DNA of 64,000 nt, taken from UBA5536 sp964592595 (GTDB lineage Bacteria; Bacteroidota; Bacteroidia; Bacteroidales; F082). Shown here piece after piece: positions 1 through 8,731 of the stretch. The translations under genes and the position numbers were made by a program. Position 1 is the first letter of the stretch; each line of letters starts with the position of its first letter. Location: positions 23,661 to 87,660 of the forward strand of contig CAZQFH010000012.1 of NCBI GenBank assembly GCA_964592595.1, written 5' to 3'. The notes beneath the pieces were generated by a model. That model had not been told where the DNA came from. It saw only the letters and a program-made list of their open reading frames with translations, and did no database searches.

Positions 1-16
1 AAATAGAATTAAGGTT

Positions 17-1093
17 CTAATTCCCGTCAATTGGTGGATAGGCTGCCTGTTTGAGCTGTTTAACGCTATTAATAGGCTTTTCGGGTTTTAGGTATTTTGC
101 CAGGTGCTTGTATATTTTCACACGTGCTTCCCATGCCTGTGGGGTGTCGATACGATCGAAAGAATGCCCTCCCGGGATATTCTGATATATCTCATAATCA
201 AAAGTTTTGCCTTCAGCTTTGAGTGCCCTGATCAAGTGTTCAACTTCCAGCACATTGACGTCATCATCGTTGGTATTCGTATGAATGAGCAGCGGCGTCT
301 GTAATTTTTCGGCATGCCAAACTGGCGAGCGTCTGCGGTATTCAGCTACGTTTTCGTGTGCACTCTTACCAATATGATAATCAGCCTCGTACAAATCGCG
401 ATACGATTGCGTCATATACCCCATTCGCGCAATCAAATCACTAACAGGCACCCCGGCAAAAGCAACTTCATATTCTTGGGGATGAAAAAATATATTCATC
501 AAAGCAATCATCCCACCATGACTCCACCCCATGATACCAACACGGCTCTTATCTACAAAATCATAATGCTCAACCATATGATTTCTGCTTGCCAAAACAT
601 CTTCATTTTCCAATCCACCATAATCAATCTGCTCATAAAAAGACTTACCATAACCAGTACTACCCCGGTATTCAGGCGCTACGACAATATAATGCTGCGC
701 CATCAACTCACGAACAATATGGGTGTAATAAGTATCAAAATCGCCATGCACTCCTCCATGCGGTAAAACTATCAGCGGATATTTTTTTGAGGCGTCAATT
801 GCTTTTGGGACAAACACATAACTGTAAAACTTAACCGGATTATGTGCACCTTTTGCATCCGGATTAGGAATATTAGCCGGCGGAGGACCATAAATGAAAA
901 TCTTGTCCACATAAGCAATATCACCAATCCTTTCGTGCCAGAGCAAATCATCGACTTTTTTTTGCAATACATCAAGTCGATGCTGGAGCACCTGGCTGAT
1001 ATCTGAATTGCTCACCTGATCGGCTTGCTGTGCAATTAAAACAAATGGAAAAAATAACATTGCACCTATCACCAATAAAATATAACTTCGCAT
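17..1093 (-). CDS. secreted prolyl-oligopeptidase-family (S9-like) serine hydrolase
   Basis: Probable exported serine peptidase or acyl-peptide hydrolase of the alpha/beta-hydrolase S9 clan, 358 aa. The ATG at 1093 is chosen because it starts a clean signal peptide (MRSYILLVIGAMLFFPFVLIAQQ); the upstream in-frame start is a TTG without such a leader. The catalytic domain shows an oxyanion-region HGG near residue 113, the nucleophile elbow G-W-S-H-G-G with Ser about 191, an Asp in the NDDDV stretch about 277 and a His in GGHSF about 310, so the triad looks complete. There is no long N-terminal beta-propeller, so it is a short catalytic-domain-only form. It stands alone, divergent from the hemolysin III gene. 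Substrate is unknown; an esterase of the same fold is the main alternative. Confidence 0.8.
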   Translation of the reverse strand: MRSYILLVIGAMLFFPFVLIAQQADQVSNSDISQVLQHRLDVLQKKVDDLLWHERIGDIAYVDKIFIYGPPPANIPNPDAKGAHNPVKFYSYVFVPKAIDASKKYPLIVLPHGGVHGDFDTYYTHIVRELMAQHYIVVAPEYRGSTGYGKSFYEQIDYGGLENEDVLASRNHMVEHYDFVDKSRVGIMGWSHGGMIALMNIFFHPQEYEVAFAGVPVSDLIARMGYMTQSYRDLYEADYHIGKSAHENVAEYRRRSPVWHAEKLQTPLLIHTNTNDDDVNVLEVEHLIRALKAEGKTFDYEIYQNIPGGHSFDRIDTPQAWEARVKIYKHLAKYLKPEKPINSVKQLKQAAYPPIDGN

Positions 1094-1198
1094 AAAATGA
1101 GGTTTTGGTTTTAACCGTGTAAAAGTACGAAAACAGTCCAAATTGAATGATTGCCATACACTATTTCAAATAAATGCCCGTTAATTATAAAAATTTGT

Positions 1199-1843
1199 AT
1201 GATGACAATTCCCCTTAAATATCGCCGAACAGAAGAAATTTTCAATACCCTATCGCATGCGGTTGGCATCCCGATAAGTATTGCTGTAATCAGTCTGCTG
1301 GTTGTGTTTGCTTCACTCAATGGTACTGCCTGGCATATTGTGAGTTACAGTATTTTTGGTGTAAGTATGTTATTACTTTACACAGCCTCCACCCTATTTC
1401 ATTCAGCAAAAAATCCTCGCACGAAATATTACCTTAATAAGTTTGATCATGCCGCCATATATGTGCTCATTGCCGGGTCTTACACTCCCATAGCGCTTGT
1501 TTCGCTCAATGGATGGATCGGCTGGACGCTTTTTGGTGTGATTTGGGCACTTGCAGTAGCAGGATTAGCTTTCAAAATTTGGTTTTACAATCAGCGCATG
1601 CGTAAAGTTTCGGCCTGGCTTTATGTGGCTATGGGCTGGCTAATAATTGCAGCTATTGTTCCGCTTGTAAGAGCTACACCAGCAGATGCCTTGTGGTTTT
1701 TAACAGCCGGCGGTATTAGTTATACCATCGGAGCACTTTTTTACCTGCGTAAAAACAAACGCTTCAGTCACTTCATTTTTCACCTTTTTGTTTTAGGTGG
1801 AAGTATTTGCCATTTCTTTTGTTTTTTAATGCTTGTGATTTGA
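1199..1843 (+). CDS. hemolysin III / PAQR-family membrane protein
   Basis: Integral membrane protein of the HlyIII/YqfA family (PAQR superfamily), about 214 aa from the ATG at 1199 (a second ATG follows at 1202). Seven hydrophobic segments can be counted. Family motifs are present: the start EEIFNTLSHAVG, S-T-L-F-H-S about residue 62, FDHAAIY, and the closing H-F-I-F-H-L-F-V-L-G-G-S-I-C-H-F segment whose histidines, with the S..FH motif, form the putative metal site of PAQR proteins. A TTG start at 1151 would add 16 polar residues and is less likely. The physiological role of bacterial members is unsettled; the hemolysin name is historical. Confidence 0.85.
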   Translation: MMTIPLKYRRTEEIFNTLSHAVGIPISIAVISLLVVFASLNGTAWHIVSYSIFGVSMLLLYTASTLFHSAKNPRTKYYLNKFDHAAIYVLIAGSYTPIALVSLNGWIGWTLFGVIWALAVAGLAFKIWFYNQRMRKVSAWLYVAMGWLIIAAIVPLVRATPADALWFLTAGGISYTIGALFYLRKNKRFSHFIFHLFVLGGSICHFFCFLMLVI

Positions 1844-1879
1844 ATTGTGTAAAGTGTGTTTTAATGAAAGATTAGCTTT

Positions 1880-1887
1880 TATCTTTG
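1880..1887 (+). promoter_or_regulatory. candidate Bacteroidota -7 box (TATCTTTG)
   Basis: TATCTTTG matches the phylum's TAnnTTTG -7 element and ends 9 bases before the ATG at 1897, implying a very short leader. No TTG/TTTG -33 element was found at the usual spacing, so support is partial. Confidence 0.35.
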
Positions 1888-1896
1888 TAACTAATT

Positions 1897-2490
1897 ATGG
1901 CAACAAAAACTAAGACTTCTGGTTCAAAAAGGAAAAGGCCGACCAGAAAATCTAAAAAAGGTCGCACAGCACCACGCATATTGCTGATAGTGCTGATACT
2001 AGCAATTGTAGCGCTTGTTGGAAGTTATTTTTACATCACTTACAAAACCGAAAAAGTTTTAGAAGGTATCTTTAGTCCATTAACTACTTTATTTACAACG
2101 CAAAACGACACCCTTATCCCCTTAGCTGACGAACAAAATCAAAAGGTGGTTGAGGAACCTAAAAAGCCAGCTCAGGAAGAAAAAACTGTGGTTATAAGTC
2201 CGCTGGAAGGCACCTGGGTGAGCACCTTAAATGGCGCCATGCTGAGCTTTGAAGCGAATCACTTTAAACTGGAATTTCCATCCGTTGAAGAACGTGCGAC
2301 ACTCGAAGGTCATTTCAAGATTCTGAGCGGGAAATTGCATCTTGTAAATAGCCTTTCTGATGATGTATGTGGCATGGAAAATGGGGTGTATAGCTTTCAG
2401 CTCACCGGTGAAGACCTCATCCTAAAGGCCGAAAACGATCCCTGCAAGATGCGCAAAGAAAACCTGAGTTCTGATTGGTTTAAACTTTAA
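1897..2490 (+). CDS. single-pass membrane-anchored protein, unknown function
   Basis: 197-aa protein not assigned to a named family. The first 27 residues are very basic (KTKTSGSKRKRPTRKSKKGR), followed by one hydrophobic helix at about 28-50, then a Glu/Lys/Pro-rich linker to about 95 and a C-terminal globular domain. That domain begins LEGTWVSTLNGAMLSFE and alternates beta-type hydrophobics, resembling lipocalin-like or META-like beta domains, with two cysteines (DVCGMENG and DPCKM) that could pair. The topology suggests a cytoplasmic basic tail with the beta domain outside the inner membrane. It is a single gene with its own -7 box and no functional hint from its neighbours. Confidence 0.6.
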   Translation: MATKTKTSGSKRKRPTRKSKKGRTAPRILLIVLILAIVALVGSYFYITYKTEKVLEGIFSPLTTLFTTQNDTLIPLADEQNQKVVEEPKKPAQEEKTVVISPLEGTWVSTLNGAMLSFEANHFKLEFPSVEERATLEGHFKILSGKLHLVNSLSDDVCGMENGVYSFQLTGEDLILKAENDPCKMRKENLSSDWFKL

Positions 2491-2594
2491 GTCAACCGTT
2501 AATTTTAAATTTTTTAAATATTGTTATATAACTATTTACAAGAGTTATAAGTTTCATCTATGCTTAAGTCAACCCATAATTTCAACCGATTTCG

Positions 2595-2627
2595 TTTGAC
2601 ATTAGTCAGCCGAAGCTTATAAGTTTG
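2595..2627 (+). promoter_or_regulatory. Bacteroidota promoter (TTTG-N21-TAAGTTTG)
   Basis: TTTG at 2595-2598 and TAAGTTTG at 2620-2627 with a 21-base spacer fit the -33/-7 consensus. The predicted transcript start near 2634 lies about 50 bases before the thiolase ATG at 2687. It would drive the block that starts with the thiolase. Confidence 0.6.
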
Positions 2628-2686
2628 CCTACCGTATCCATGCAAAAAACTGTAGCATGGATTTTTTCCTAAAAAAAATTAAGCTT

Positions 2687-3865
2687 ATGAAGAAAGTTGT
2701 TATTGCATCGGCTGCGCGCACTGCAGTTGGAAATTTTGGAGGAGACCTGGCTTCTCTCTCTGCTATTGAACTTGGAAAGCTTGCTGCCCAGGCAGCCCTT
2801 GAACGGGCACGCATTGAAGCCGATGTTGTAGATGAGGTTTTGGTTGGCAATATTTTATCTGCCGGATTGGGTCAGAACATTGCCCGTCAGATTGGGATTT
2901 ATGCTGGAACATCAGAAAACACACCCGCATTGACTATCAATCAACTATGCGGTTCCGGACTACGAGCTGTTATGCTGGGTATGCAACTCATTCAACTTGG
3001 CGAAGCTGAAGTAGTGTTAGCCGGCGGAACAGAAAGCATGTCCAATGCTCCATATTTGCTTCCAAAAGCACGTTATGGTTATCGCATGGGCGATGGCAGT
3101 TTGGTCGACAGTATGATTTTGGATGGTTTAACCGATGCTTTTAATGGCTATCATATGGGCATTACAGCCGAAAACATTGCAGAAAGATGGAATTTGAGCC
3201 GCGAGGAACAAGATCAGTTTGCATTAAAAAGCCAGCAAAAAGCTGAAGCAGCGCAGAAAAACAAGCGCTTTGCTGAGGAAATTGTTCCCGTAATTATTCC
3301 ACAACGCAAAGGCGACGCCTTGGTTATTGATCAGGATGAATTTCCAAAACATGGCATGACGATCGAAAAACTTGCCAGGCTTCGTCCGGCTTTCAAAGCA
3401 GATGGTACTGTTACTGCTGGTAACGCCTCCGGAATTAATGACGGAGCTGCCATGCTTGTGCTGATGTCAGAAGAAAAAGCGCATCAACTTGGTGTAAAAC
3501 CCCTGGCTGTAATCGAAGCTGCTGCTTATGCTGCGCTGGATCCCAAAATAATGGGATACGGACCCGTGCCTGCTACTCAAAAAGTGTTGGCTAAATCTGG
3601 CTGGAAAATCAATGACCTGGATTTAATCGAAGCCAATGAAGCTTTTGCTGCTCAATCATTGGCCGTGGTTAAAGACCTCGAATTGAATCCTGAAATAGTA
3701 AACGTTAACGGAGGTGCCATCGCTTTGGGCCATCCAATTGGTGCATCAGGCGCAAGGATTTTAACCACACTGATTTACGAAATGCAGAAACGAAATGTTC
3801 ATAAAGGCCTTGCTACCCTTTGCATTGGCGGCGGACAAGGAATTTCGATGCTGATTAACCGATAA
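2687..3865 (+). CDS. thiolase (acetyl-CoA C-acetyltransferase family)
   Basis: 392-aa degradative/biosynthetic type thiolase that condenses or cleaves (3-oxo)acyl-CoA. The start is set at MKKVVIASAARTAVGNFGG; an ATG 30 bases upstream adds a non-homologous lysine-rich leader. The acyl-accepting Cys88 sits in NQLCGSGLRA, the GHP histidine in GGAIALGHPIGASGAR, and the second catalytic Cys in LCIGGGQG, so all active-site elements are intact. It is the first gene of a same-strand run: an SDR reductase starts 20 bases downstream, which gives an acetoacetyl-CoA-thiolase/acetoacetyl-CoA-reductase style pair. No PHA synthase is present, so polymer storage is not supported. Thiolysis of the product of the nearby acyl-CoA ligase is a reasonable inference. 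Confidence 0.88.
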   Translation: MKKVVIASAARTAVGNFGGDLASLSAIELGKLAAQAALERARIEADVVDEVLVGNILSAGLGQNIARQIGIYAGTSENTPALTINQLCGSGLRAVMLGMQLIQLGEAEVVLAGGTESMSNAPYLLPKARYGYRMGDGSLVDSMILDGLTDAFNGYHMGITAENIAERWNLSREEQDQFALKSQQKAEAAQKNKRFAEEIVPVIIPQRKGDALVIDQDEFPKHGMTIEKLARLRPAFKADGTVTAGNASGINDGAAMLVLMSEEKAHQLGVKPLAVIEAAAYAALDPKIMGYGPVPATQKVLAKSGWKINDLDLIEANEAFAAQSLAVVKDLELNPEIVNVNGGAIALGHPIGASGARILTTLIYEMQKRNVHKGLATLCIGGGQGISMLINR

Positions 3866-3885
3866 ATATCAAATCAACAATAAAG

Positions 3886-4629
3886 ATGAAAAAACTCGCA
3901 AACAAAGTCGCTATCATCACGGGTGGCGCCGACGGGATTGGTAAAGCTGCTGTAACCCGATTTGCTGCTGAAGGAGCTGCTGTTTCAATTTGGGATCTCA
4001 ATGAAGAAAAAGGTAATCAGCTTGCTGCTGAATTGAAGGAAAAAGGATTTGATGTCGGTTTTCAAAAAGTGAATACTGCCAGTTATCAGGAAGTAGAAGC
4101 TGCTGCTAATGAATTGTTTGCCGCGAAAGGACAAATCGATGTTTTGGTAAATAATGCCGGAATAACACGCGATAGCACCTTAAAGAAAATGACTCCGGAA
4201 AGCTGGCAACAGGTGATTGATGTAAATCTGACCGGAGTTTTTTATTGCACCAAAATTGTTTCGGCTTATATGACTGAAAAACAATACGGTCGTATAATCA
4301 ATACTTCTTCTGTTGTAGCCCTTTATGGAAACTTTGGACAAACCAATTATGTGGCTTCAAAAGCTGCTGTGATTGGCATGACAAAAACACTTGCCAGAGA
4401 GCTCGGACGAAAAGGCATCACAGTCAATGCTGTTGCTCCAGGCTTTATTGCAACCGAAATGGTAGCTAAAATGCCTGAAAATGTATTGCAGGGCATGCGC
4501 GATAAAACCCCGGTTGGCCGTTTGGGCAAGCCAGAGGAAATTGCTGCGGCTTACCTTTTCCTGGCCAGTGAAGAAGCTGCATTCATCAACGGGACAGTCT
4601 TGAGTGTTGATGGCGGCATAACCCTTTAA
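3886..4629 (+). CDS. SDR-family 3-oxoacyl-(ACP/CoA) reductase, FabG/PhaB-like
   Basis: 247-aa classical short-chain dehydrogenase, probably NAD(P)H-dependent and acting on 3-oxoacyl thioesters. It shows the nucleotide-binding T-G-G-A-D-G-I-G at about 12-19, N-N-A-G about 89-92, catalytic Ser in NTSSVV, and the Y-V-A-S-K catalytic Tyr/Lys pair; it ends in the FabG-like NGTVLSVDGGITL. Length and motifs match FabG/acetoacetyl-CoA reductases. It lies 20 bases after the thiolase and 11 bases before the KAS III-like gene, so co-transcription is very likely. CoA thioesters are favoured over ACP because the neighbours handle CoA; the sequence does not decide this. Confidence 0.85.
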   Translation: MKKLANKVAIITGGADGIGKAAVTRFAAEGAAVSIWDLNEEKGNQLAAELKEKGFDVGFQKVNTASYQEVEAAANELFAAKGQIDVLVNNAGITRDSTLKKMTPESWQQVIDVNLTGVFYCTKIVSAYMTEKQYGRIINTSSVVALYGNFGQTNYVASKAAVIGMTKTLARELGRKGITVNAVAPGFIATEMVAKMPENVLQGMRDKTPVGRLGKPEEIAAAYLFLASEEAAFINGTVLSVDGGITL

Positions 4630-4640
4630 TTTTTCCTCAG

Positions 4641-5633
4641 ATGGCAAGAAACGCAGTAATCACTTCCAGCGGAATGTATGTGCCAGAGCGTATCGTTCCG
4701 AATAGCTACTTCGACGAATTGCTGGGCGAAGATGTAAGCACCTGGCTGGCAGAGAATGTGCAGATCTATGAGCGGCGATGGTGCAACGAAAACCAGTCAA
4801 CAGCTGATCTTTGTATGGAAGCTGCCATTGATGCTTTAAATAATGCACAGCTCGATGCATCGGCTATTGATCTGCTGATTGTGGCTACCGATACTCCGGA
4901 ATATATTTCACCATCCACAGCATCAAAAGTGCAGTATAAACTGGGCATGAACAATGCAGGAAGTTTTGACGTGAATACAGCCTGCGCTGGTTTTGTTACG
5001 GCACTGGATATGGCGGCCAAATACATCCGTGCCGATGAAACCTATCATCATATTATGGTAATCGGCGCCTACGCGATGAGTAAATACCTCAATATGAAGG
5101 ATAAAAAGACCGTAACCTTATTTGCTGATGCTGCCGGCGCTGTAATATTATCTGCTTCAGAAAGTACTGACAGCGGCTTTTTGGCAAGCGAACTGCTTAC
5201 AAAAGGAGAATACTACGGTCATATGGGTATTTATGCAGGCGGCACTTCGCAGCCAATCAACGAAAAAGTGCTTGCCGATAAGGATCACCTGCTGAAATTT
5301 GTCACGAAATTCCCAAAAGAGTTAAATCCGGAGATGTGGAGTATGATGGCCGCTAACCTGAATAAGAAACTTGGTATAGCTGCCAATCAGGTGGATCACT
5401 ATTTGCTCACACAAATCAACATCAACAGCATATTCGAAACCATGGACATACTCGGTGTTCCGAGAGAAAAAGCACCTACCGTGATGCACCATTATGGATA
5501 CACCGGCTCAGCTTGTATTCCGCTGGCTTTGCACGAAAGTATTAAAAACGGAAAAATAAAACGTGGCGATTTGCTCTACTTCATCGGATCGGGAGGTGGA
5601 TTGGCTTTTGCCAGTGCCGCTTTTCGCTACTAA
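4641..5633 (+). CDS. KAS III (FabH)-like thiolase-fold enzyme with altered His/Asn
   Basis: 330-aa thiolase-superfamily protein of the 3-oxoacyl-ACP synthase III type. The acylatable Cys115 is present in DVNTACAGF, as in FabH. The catalytic His of the FabH PHQAN motif is replaced: the matching segment is DHYLLTQIN with Thr257 at the His position. The catalytic Asn of the GNTSA motif is replaced by Tyr287 in HHYGYTGSACIP. In FabH, His and Asn drive malonyl-ACP decarboxylation, so this protein is unlikely to do ordinary decarboxylative condensation. Acyl transfer or non-decarboxylative C-C bond formation or cleavage on CoA substrates is possible. It sits between the SDR gene (11-base gap) and the symporter gene (10-base gap), in a catabolic-looking operon rather than a fatty-acid synthesis locus. 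Confidence 0.78.
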   Translation: MARNAVITSSGMYVPERIVPNSYFDELLGEDVSTWLAENVQIYERRWCNENQSTADLCMEAAIDALNNAQLDASAIDLLIVATDTPEYISPSTASKVQYKLGMNNAGSFDVNTACAGFVTALDMAAKYIRADETYHHIMVIGAYAMSKYLNMKDKKTVTLFADAAGAVILSASESTDSGFLASELLTKGEYYGHMGIYAGGTSQPINEKVLADKDHLLKFVTKFPKELNPEMWSMMAANLNKKLGIAANQVDHYLLTQININSIFETMDILGVPREKAPTVMHHYGYTGSACIPLALHESIKNGKIKRGDLLYFIGSGGGLAFASAAFRY

Positions 5634-5643
5634 AATATATTAA

Positions 5644-7194
5644 ATGGCAACAAATGCTATGGTAACCGGAACCTGGATTTTGCTCACTATCTATGTGTTG
5701 GCAGTGATTTACCTCGTTGTGAAAGGTGCAGGCAAAACCAAAAACATCAGCGATTATGCGCTGGGTAGTGTGTTGTTTTCGCCTGTAGCTGTTGGGCTTT
5801 CTTTGGCTGCATCGATGACCAGTGCTGCCACTTTTGTAATCAACCCGGGATTTATTGCCAATTTCGGCGTTTCAGGGGCACTTTCTTATGCTGTTTTTTT
5901 ACCGTTGGCTTCCATGATTTCGCTGGTAGTGCTTACCAAAAGTTTTCGCAAACATGGCCAATCAGTAAAAGCGCTCACCCTTGCGCAATGGATTGGGAAG
6001 CGTTACGACAGTAAATCCTATGCGTTTTTTATGGGTTTACTGGCTCTGCTCCTGCTTACTTTTATTGTGCTTATTGTGGTTGCACTTACAAAAGTTATTG
6101 CACAATCGTTGAACCTGAATGAGTTCAATGTAATGTTGGCCATCGTCATTTTTGTGTTTGGTTATATGATGTACGGAGGTGCTAACTCGATGGTTTATAC
6201 CAATACGATTCAGGCAGTTGTAATGTTAATTGTTGCCATTATTTTATTAACAAGTGGTTACGAGCATTTCAGCAATGGTGTTCAGGGATTTCTTGATAAA
6301 TTGGCAGCAATTGATCCTTTACTTGTTAAACCTGTAAACCCTCAGAGTCCGCTTTTCAGAAACTTTTATGAAATTATTTTTGCTCAAATCGTTGTGGGAA
6401 TCGCTATTGTCGTTCAGCCACACATCATCACCAAATCTTTGCTGCTTAAGAAGGAATCCGATGTCAATAAATTTTTAGTGACAGCCGTAATTGCCGAGGT
6501 ATTATTTTTCGCGGTAGTTATTGCCGGCCTATATGCGCGTATCAGCTTTCCGGAATTAAGCCTTAACGGAAGCACGCTGTCGAACGATAATATTATTCCG
6601 GCCTATGTTGTTGAAACTTTTTCAAATGGAACCTTTGCTGTTTTAGTAGGGCTTTTTGTCGTACTCGGATTAATTGCTGCCGGCATGTCAACACTCGAAG
6701 GTCTTATCCAGTCGGTTTCAACAACCATCACCTCTGATCTTATTCAACCACTTTTTGGTCACAAAATACAAGCAGATATTAGCCTGATCAGGATCAACAA
6801 AGTTGCTATTGTTTTTATGGCATTGATAACAATATACCTGGCAAGTGATCAGCTAATTAACCCAAAGCTAAGTGTTGGAATTTTTGCTCAAAATGGTGTG
6901 TATGCTTACTTTTCCGCTGCCTTTGTGCCTGTTATTTTTGGAATATTTTTCAAACATGTAAAAGTTTCTACCGTATTTGCTGCTACCATAACAGCAATAT
7001 CGGTACACTTTTTGGTATATTACGGATTACCGGCTTTACATCAGGTTCAAACGCTTGACTTGGGTTTCTTTACAAGCTTTATCGAAGGTAAAGTAAGAAA
7101 TCCTGCCATCGCTGCTTCATCTGCGATAGTAGTTTCGAGTGTTGTTGGCCTGATGTGGCATTTTATTAACCGTGAAAAAGGAGCAAAAGCATGA
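5644..7194 (+). CDS. sodium:solute symporter (SSS family)
   Basis: 516-aa inner-membrane transporter with about 13 hydrophobic helices, resembling the SSS family (PutP/ActP/DhlC relatives). The conserved TM2 region reads SLAASMTSAATFVINPGF, typical for the sodium-binding area of SSS proteins. Its stop overlaps the start of the acyl-CoA ligase by four bases (ATGA), indicating translational coupling. Coupling to a CoA ligase argues for uptake of a carboxylate that is activated directly after entry; the exact substrate cannot be read from the sequence. Confidence 0.85.
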   Translation: MATNAMVTGTWILLTIYVLAVIYLVVKGAGKTKNISDYALGSVLFSPVAVGLSLAASMTSAATFVINPGFIANFGVSGALSYAVFLPLASMISLVVLTKSFRKHGQSVKALTLAQWIGKRYDSKSYAFFMGLLALLLLTFIVLIVVALTKVIAQSLNLNEFNVMLAIVIFVFGYMMYGGANSMVYTNTIQAVVMLIVAIILLTSGYEHFSNGVQGFLDKLAAIDPLLVKPVNPQSPLFRNFYEIIFAQIVVGIAIVVQPHIITKSLLLKKESDVNKFLVTAVIAEVLFFAVVIAGLYARISFPELSLNGSTLSNDNIIPAYVVETFSNGTFAVLVGLFVVLGLIAAGMSTLEGLIQSVSTTITSDLIQPLFGHKIQADISLIRINKVAIVFMALITIYLASDQLINPKLSVGIFAQNGVYAYFSAAFVPVIFGIFFKHVKVSTVFAATITAISVHFLVYYGLPALHQVQTLDLGFFTSFIEGKVRNPAIAASSAIVVSSVVGLMWHFINREKGAKA

Positions 7195-8696
7195 GTAAAT
7201 TTGACTGGACTTCCAAATGGATGCAGTATCAGCCTGAAAAGATTGCTTTTGAAGAATTTGAAAGCGGTCGCAAACTGAGCTGGAAAACATTGAATAACCT
7301 GGGAAATTTTGTTGCGCAAGAACTCAGTACCAATTTTAAGCTAAAAAAAGGCGATCGCCTGGCAATTTTAAGCGAAAATAGGCTGGAGCTCATCACTTTA
7401 TTTGTGGCTGCACAAAAAACAGGTATTATCCTCGTGCCTTTAAATTACAGGCTCACCTCACCTGAAATTAATTATTTACTGCAACAGTCGGTGCCGGCTG
7501 CCATTTGGTATGAGCAACAGTTTGAAGAAAAATTATTGAAAACGGAAAAATTCCGGGACATTCCAATCAAACAAAATCTGGAAAAGCTCGCTGAGCTATC
7601 CGATAGAATAGTTGCCTCAAACGAAAATTATTATTTCGAAAATGCAGCTTTTGAAGAAGATCATCCGATATTTCTAATTTTCACATCCGGAACAACTTCA
7701 TTTCCAAAAGGATCTGTTTACACACACAAAATGTTGTTTTGGAACAGCGTCAACACCCAGATGCGTTTGGATATCACTTCGGCCGATCGCTCAATAAATT
7801 GCGCACCTTCGTTCCATACCGGAAGCTGGAATGTGCTGCTTACGCCGTTTATGCATCATGGTGCTTACACCTTAGTGATGCGTAATTTCGATGCTGAAAA
7901 AGTGATGCGGGCACTCGAAGATTATAAAATGACCATTTTTTGGGCCGTACCGACCATGCTAAAAATGATGGCCGAAAGTTCAATATTTGAACAAGTTAAG
8001 CTCGAAAAACTGCGTTATTTTATTGTTGGAGGAGAAGCCATGCCAATCCCCCTGATTGAAAAATGGCATGCAAAAGATATTATGATACGTCAGGGATACG
8101 GACTTACGGAAGTTGGCCCTAACGTTACCTCGCTAAACCATCAGGATGCCATCAGAAAACAAGGTTCCATTGGCAAACCCAATTTTTACTATGAAGTAAG
8201 AATTGCCGACAACAATGGAAATGCGGTTCAGGCAGGCGAACAGGGAGAGTTTTTACTCAAAGGTCCGTGTGTTACGCCCGGATATTGGAACAATACAAAG
8301 GCCACGAAAGATACAATTGTAGATGAATGGTTTCATACGGGCGATATCGTAAAGCAGGATGACGAAGGTTATATTTACGTTGTTGATCGCTTGAAAAACA
8401 TGTACATCAGCGGCGGTGAAAATGTTTATCCTGCTGAGGTTGAATATGTGCTGAGACAACATAATGCTATTGAAGAAGTTGCAATCACAGGTGTTCCTGA
8501 CGAAAAGTGGGGCGAATCGGGAATGGCCTTTATTGTGTTGAAAAACAACAGTGAAGCAAGCCCAGAATCCCTGTCAACTTTTTGTCGTGAGAAGCTGGCA
8601 AAATATAAAATCCCCAAACATTTCCGCTTTGTGAAGGCTTTACCCAAAAACGATGCCGGAAAAATTGACAGAAAATCTTTAATATCAAATAATTAA
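7191..8696 (+). CDS. AMP-forming acyl-CoA ligase
   Basis: 501-aa ANL-superfamily enzyme that activates a carboxylic acid with ATP and CoA. It shows the P-loop motif FTSGTTSFPKG about residue 163, YGLTEVGP about 303, the WFHTGDIV hinge region, DRLKNMYISGGENVYPAEVE, and the C-terminal GKIDRK lysine, so both domains are complete. The sequence looks like medium/long-chain or related acyl-CoA synthetases; chain length is not predictable by eye. The start is preceded by AAAAGGAG and overlaps the symporter stop, so the two proteins are probably made in step. Together with the upstream thiolase, SDR and KAS III-like genes it forms an acid import and CoA-processing pathway. Confidence 0.88.
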   Translation: MSKFDWTSKWMQYQPEKIAFEEFESGRKLSWKTLNNLGNFVAQELSTNFKLKKGDRLAILSENRLELITLFVAAQKTGIILVPLNYRLTSPEINYLLQQSVPAAIWYEQQFEEKLLKTEKFRDIPIKQNLEKLAELSDRIVASNENYYFENAAFEEDHPIFLIFTSGTTSFPKGSVYTHKMLFWNSVNTQMRLDITSADRSINCAPSFHTGSWNVLLTPFMHHGAYTLVMRNFDAEKVMRALEDYKMTIFWAVPTMLKMMAESSIFEQVKLEKLRYFIVGGEAMPIPLIEKWHAKDIMIRQGYGLTEVGPNVTSLNHQDAIRKQGSIGKPNFYYEVRIADNNGNAVQAGEQGEFLLKGPCVTPGYWNNTKATKDTIVDEWFHTGDIVKQDDEGYIYVVDRLKNMYISGGENVYPAEVEYVLRQHNAIEEVAITGVPDEKWGESGMAFIVLKNNSEASPESLSTFCREKLAKYKIPKHFRFVKALPKNDAGKIDRKSLISNN

Positions 8697-8731
8697 TAAT
8701 TAATCTTTCACTAATATTAAATTCAAATCGT

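Noticed and set aside
2687..4629. Polyhydroxyalkanoate synthesis (PhaA/PhaB pair)
   Set aside because: No PHA synthase, phasin or depolymerase gene is present, so the thiolase/SDR pair is better read as part of the acid-processing operon.
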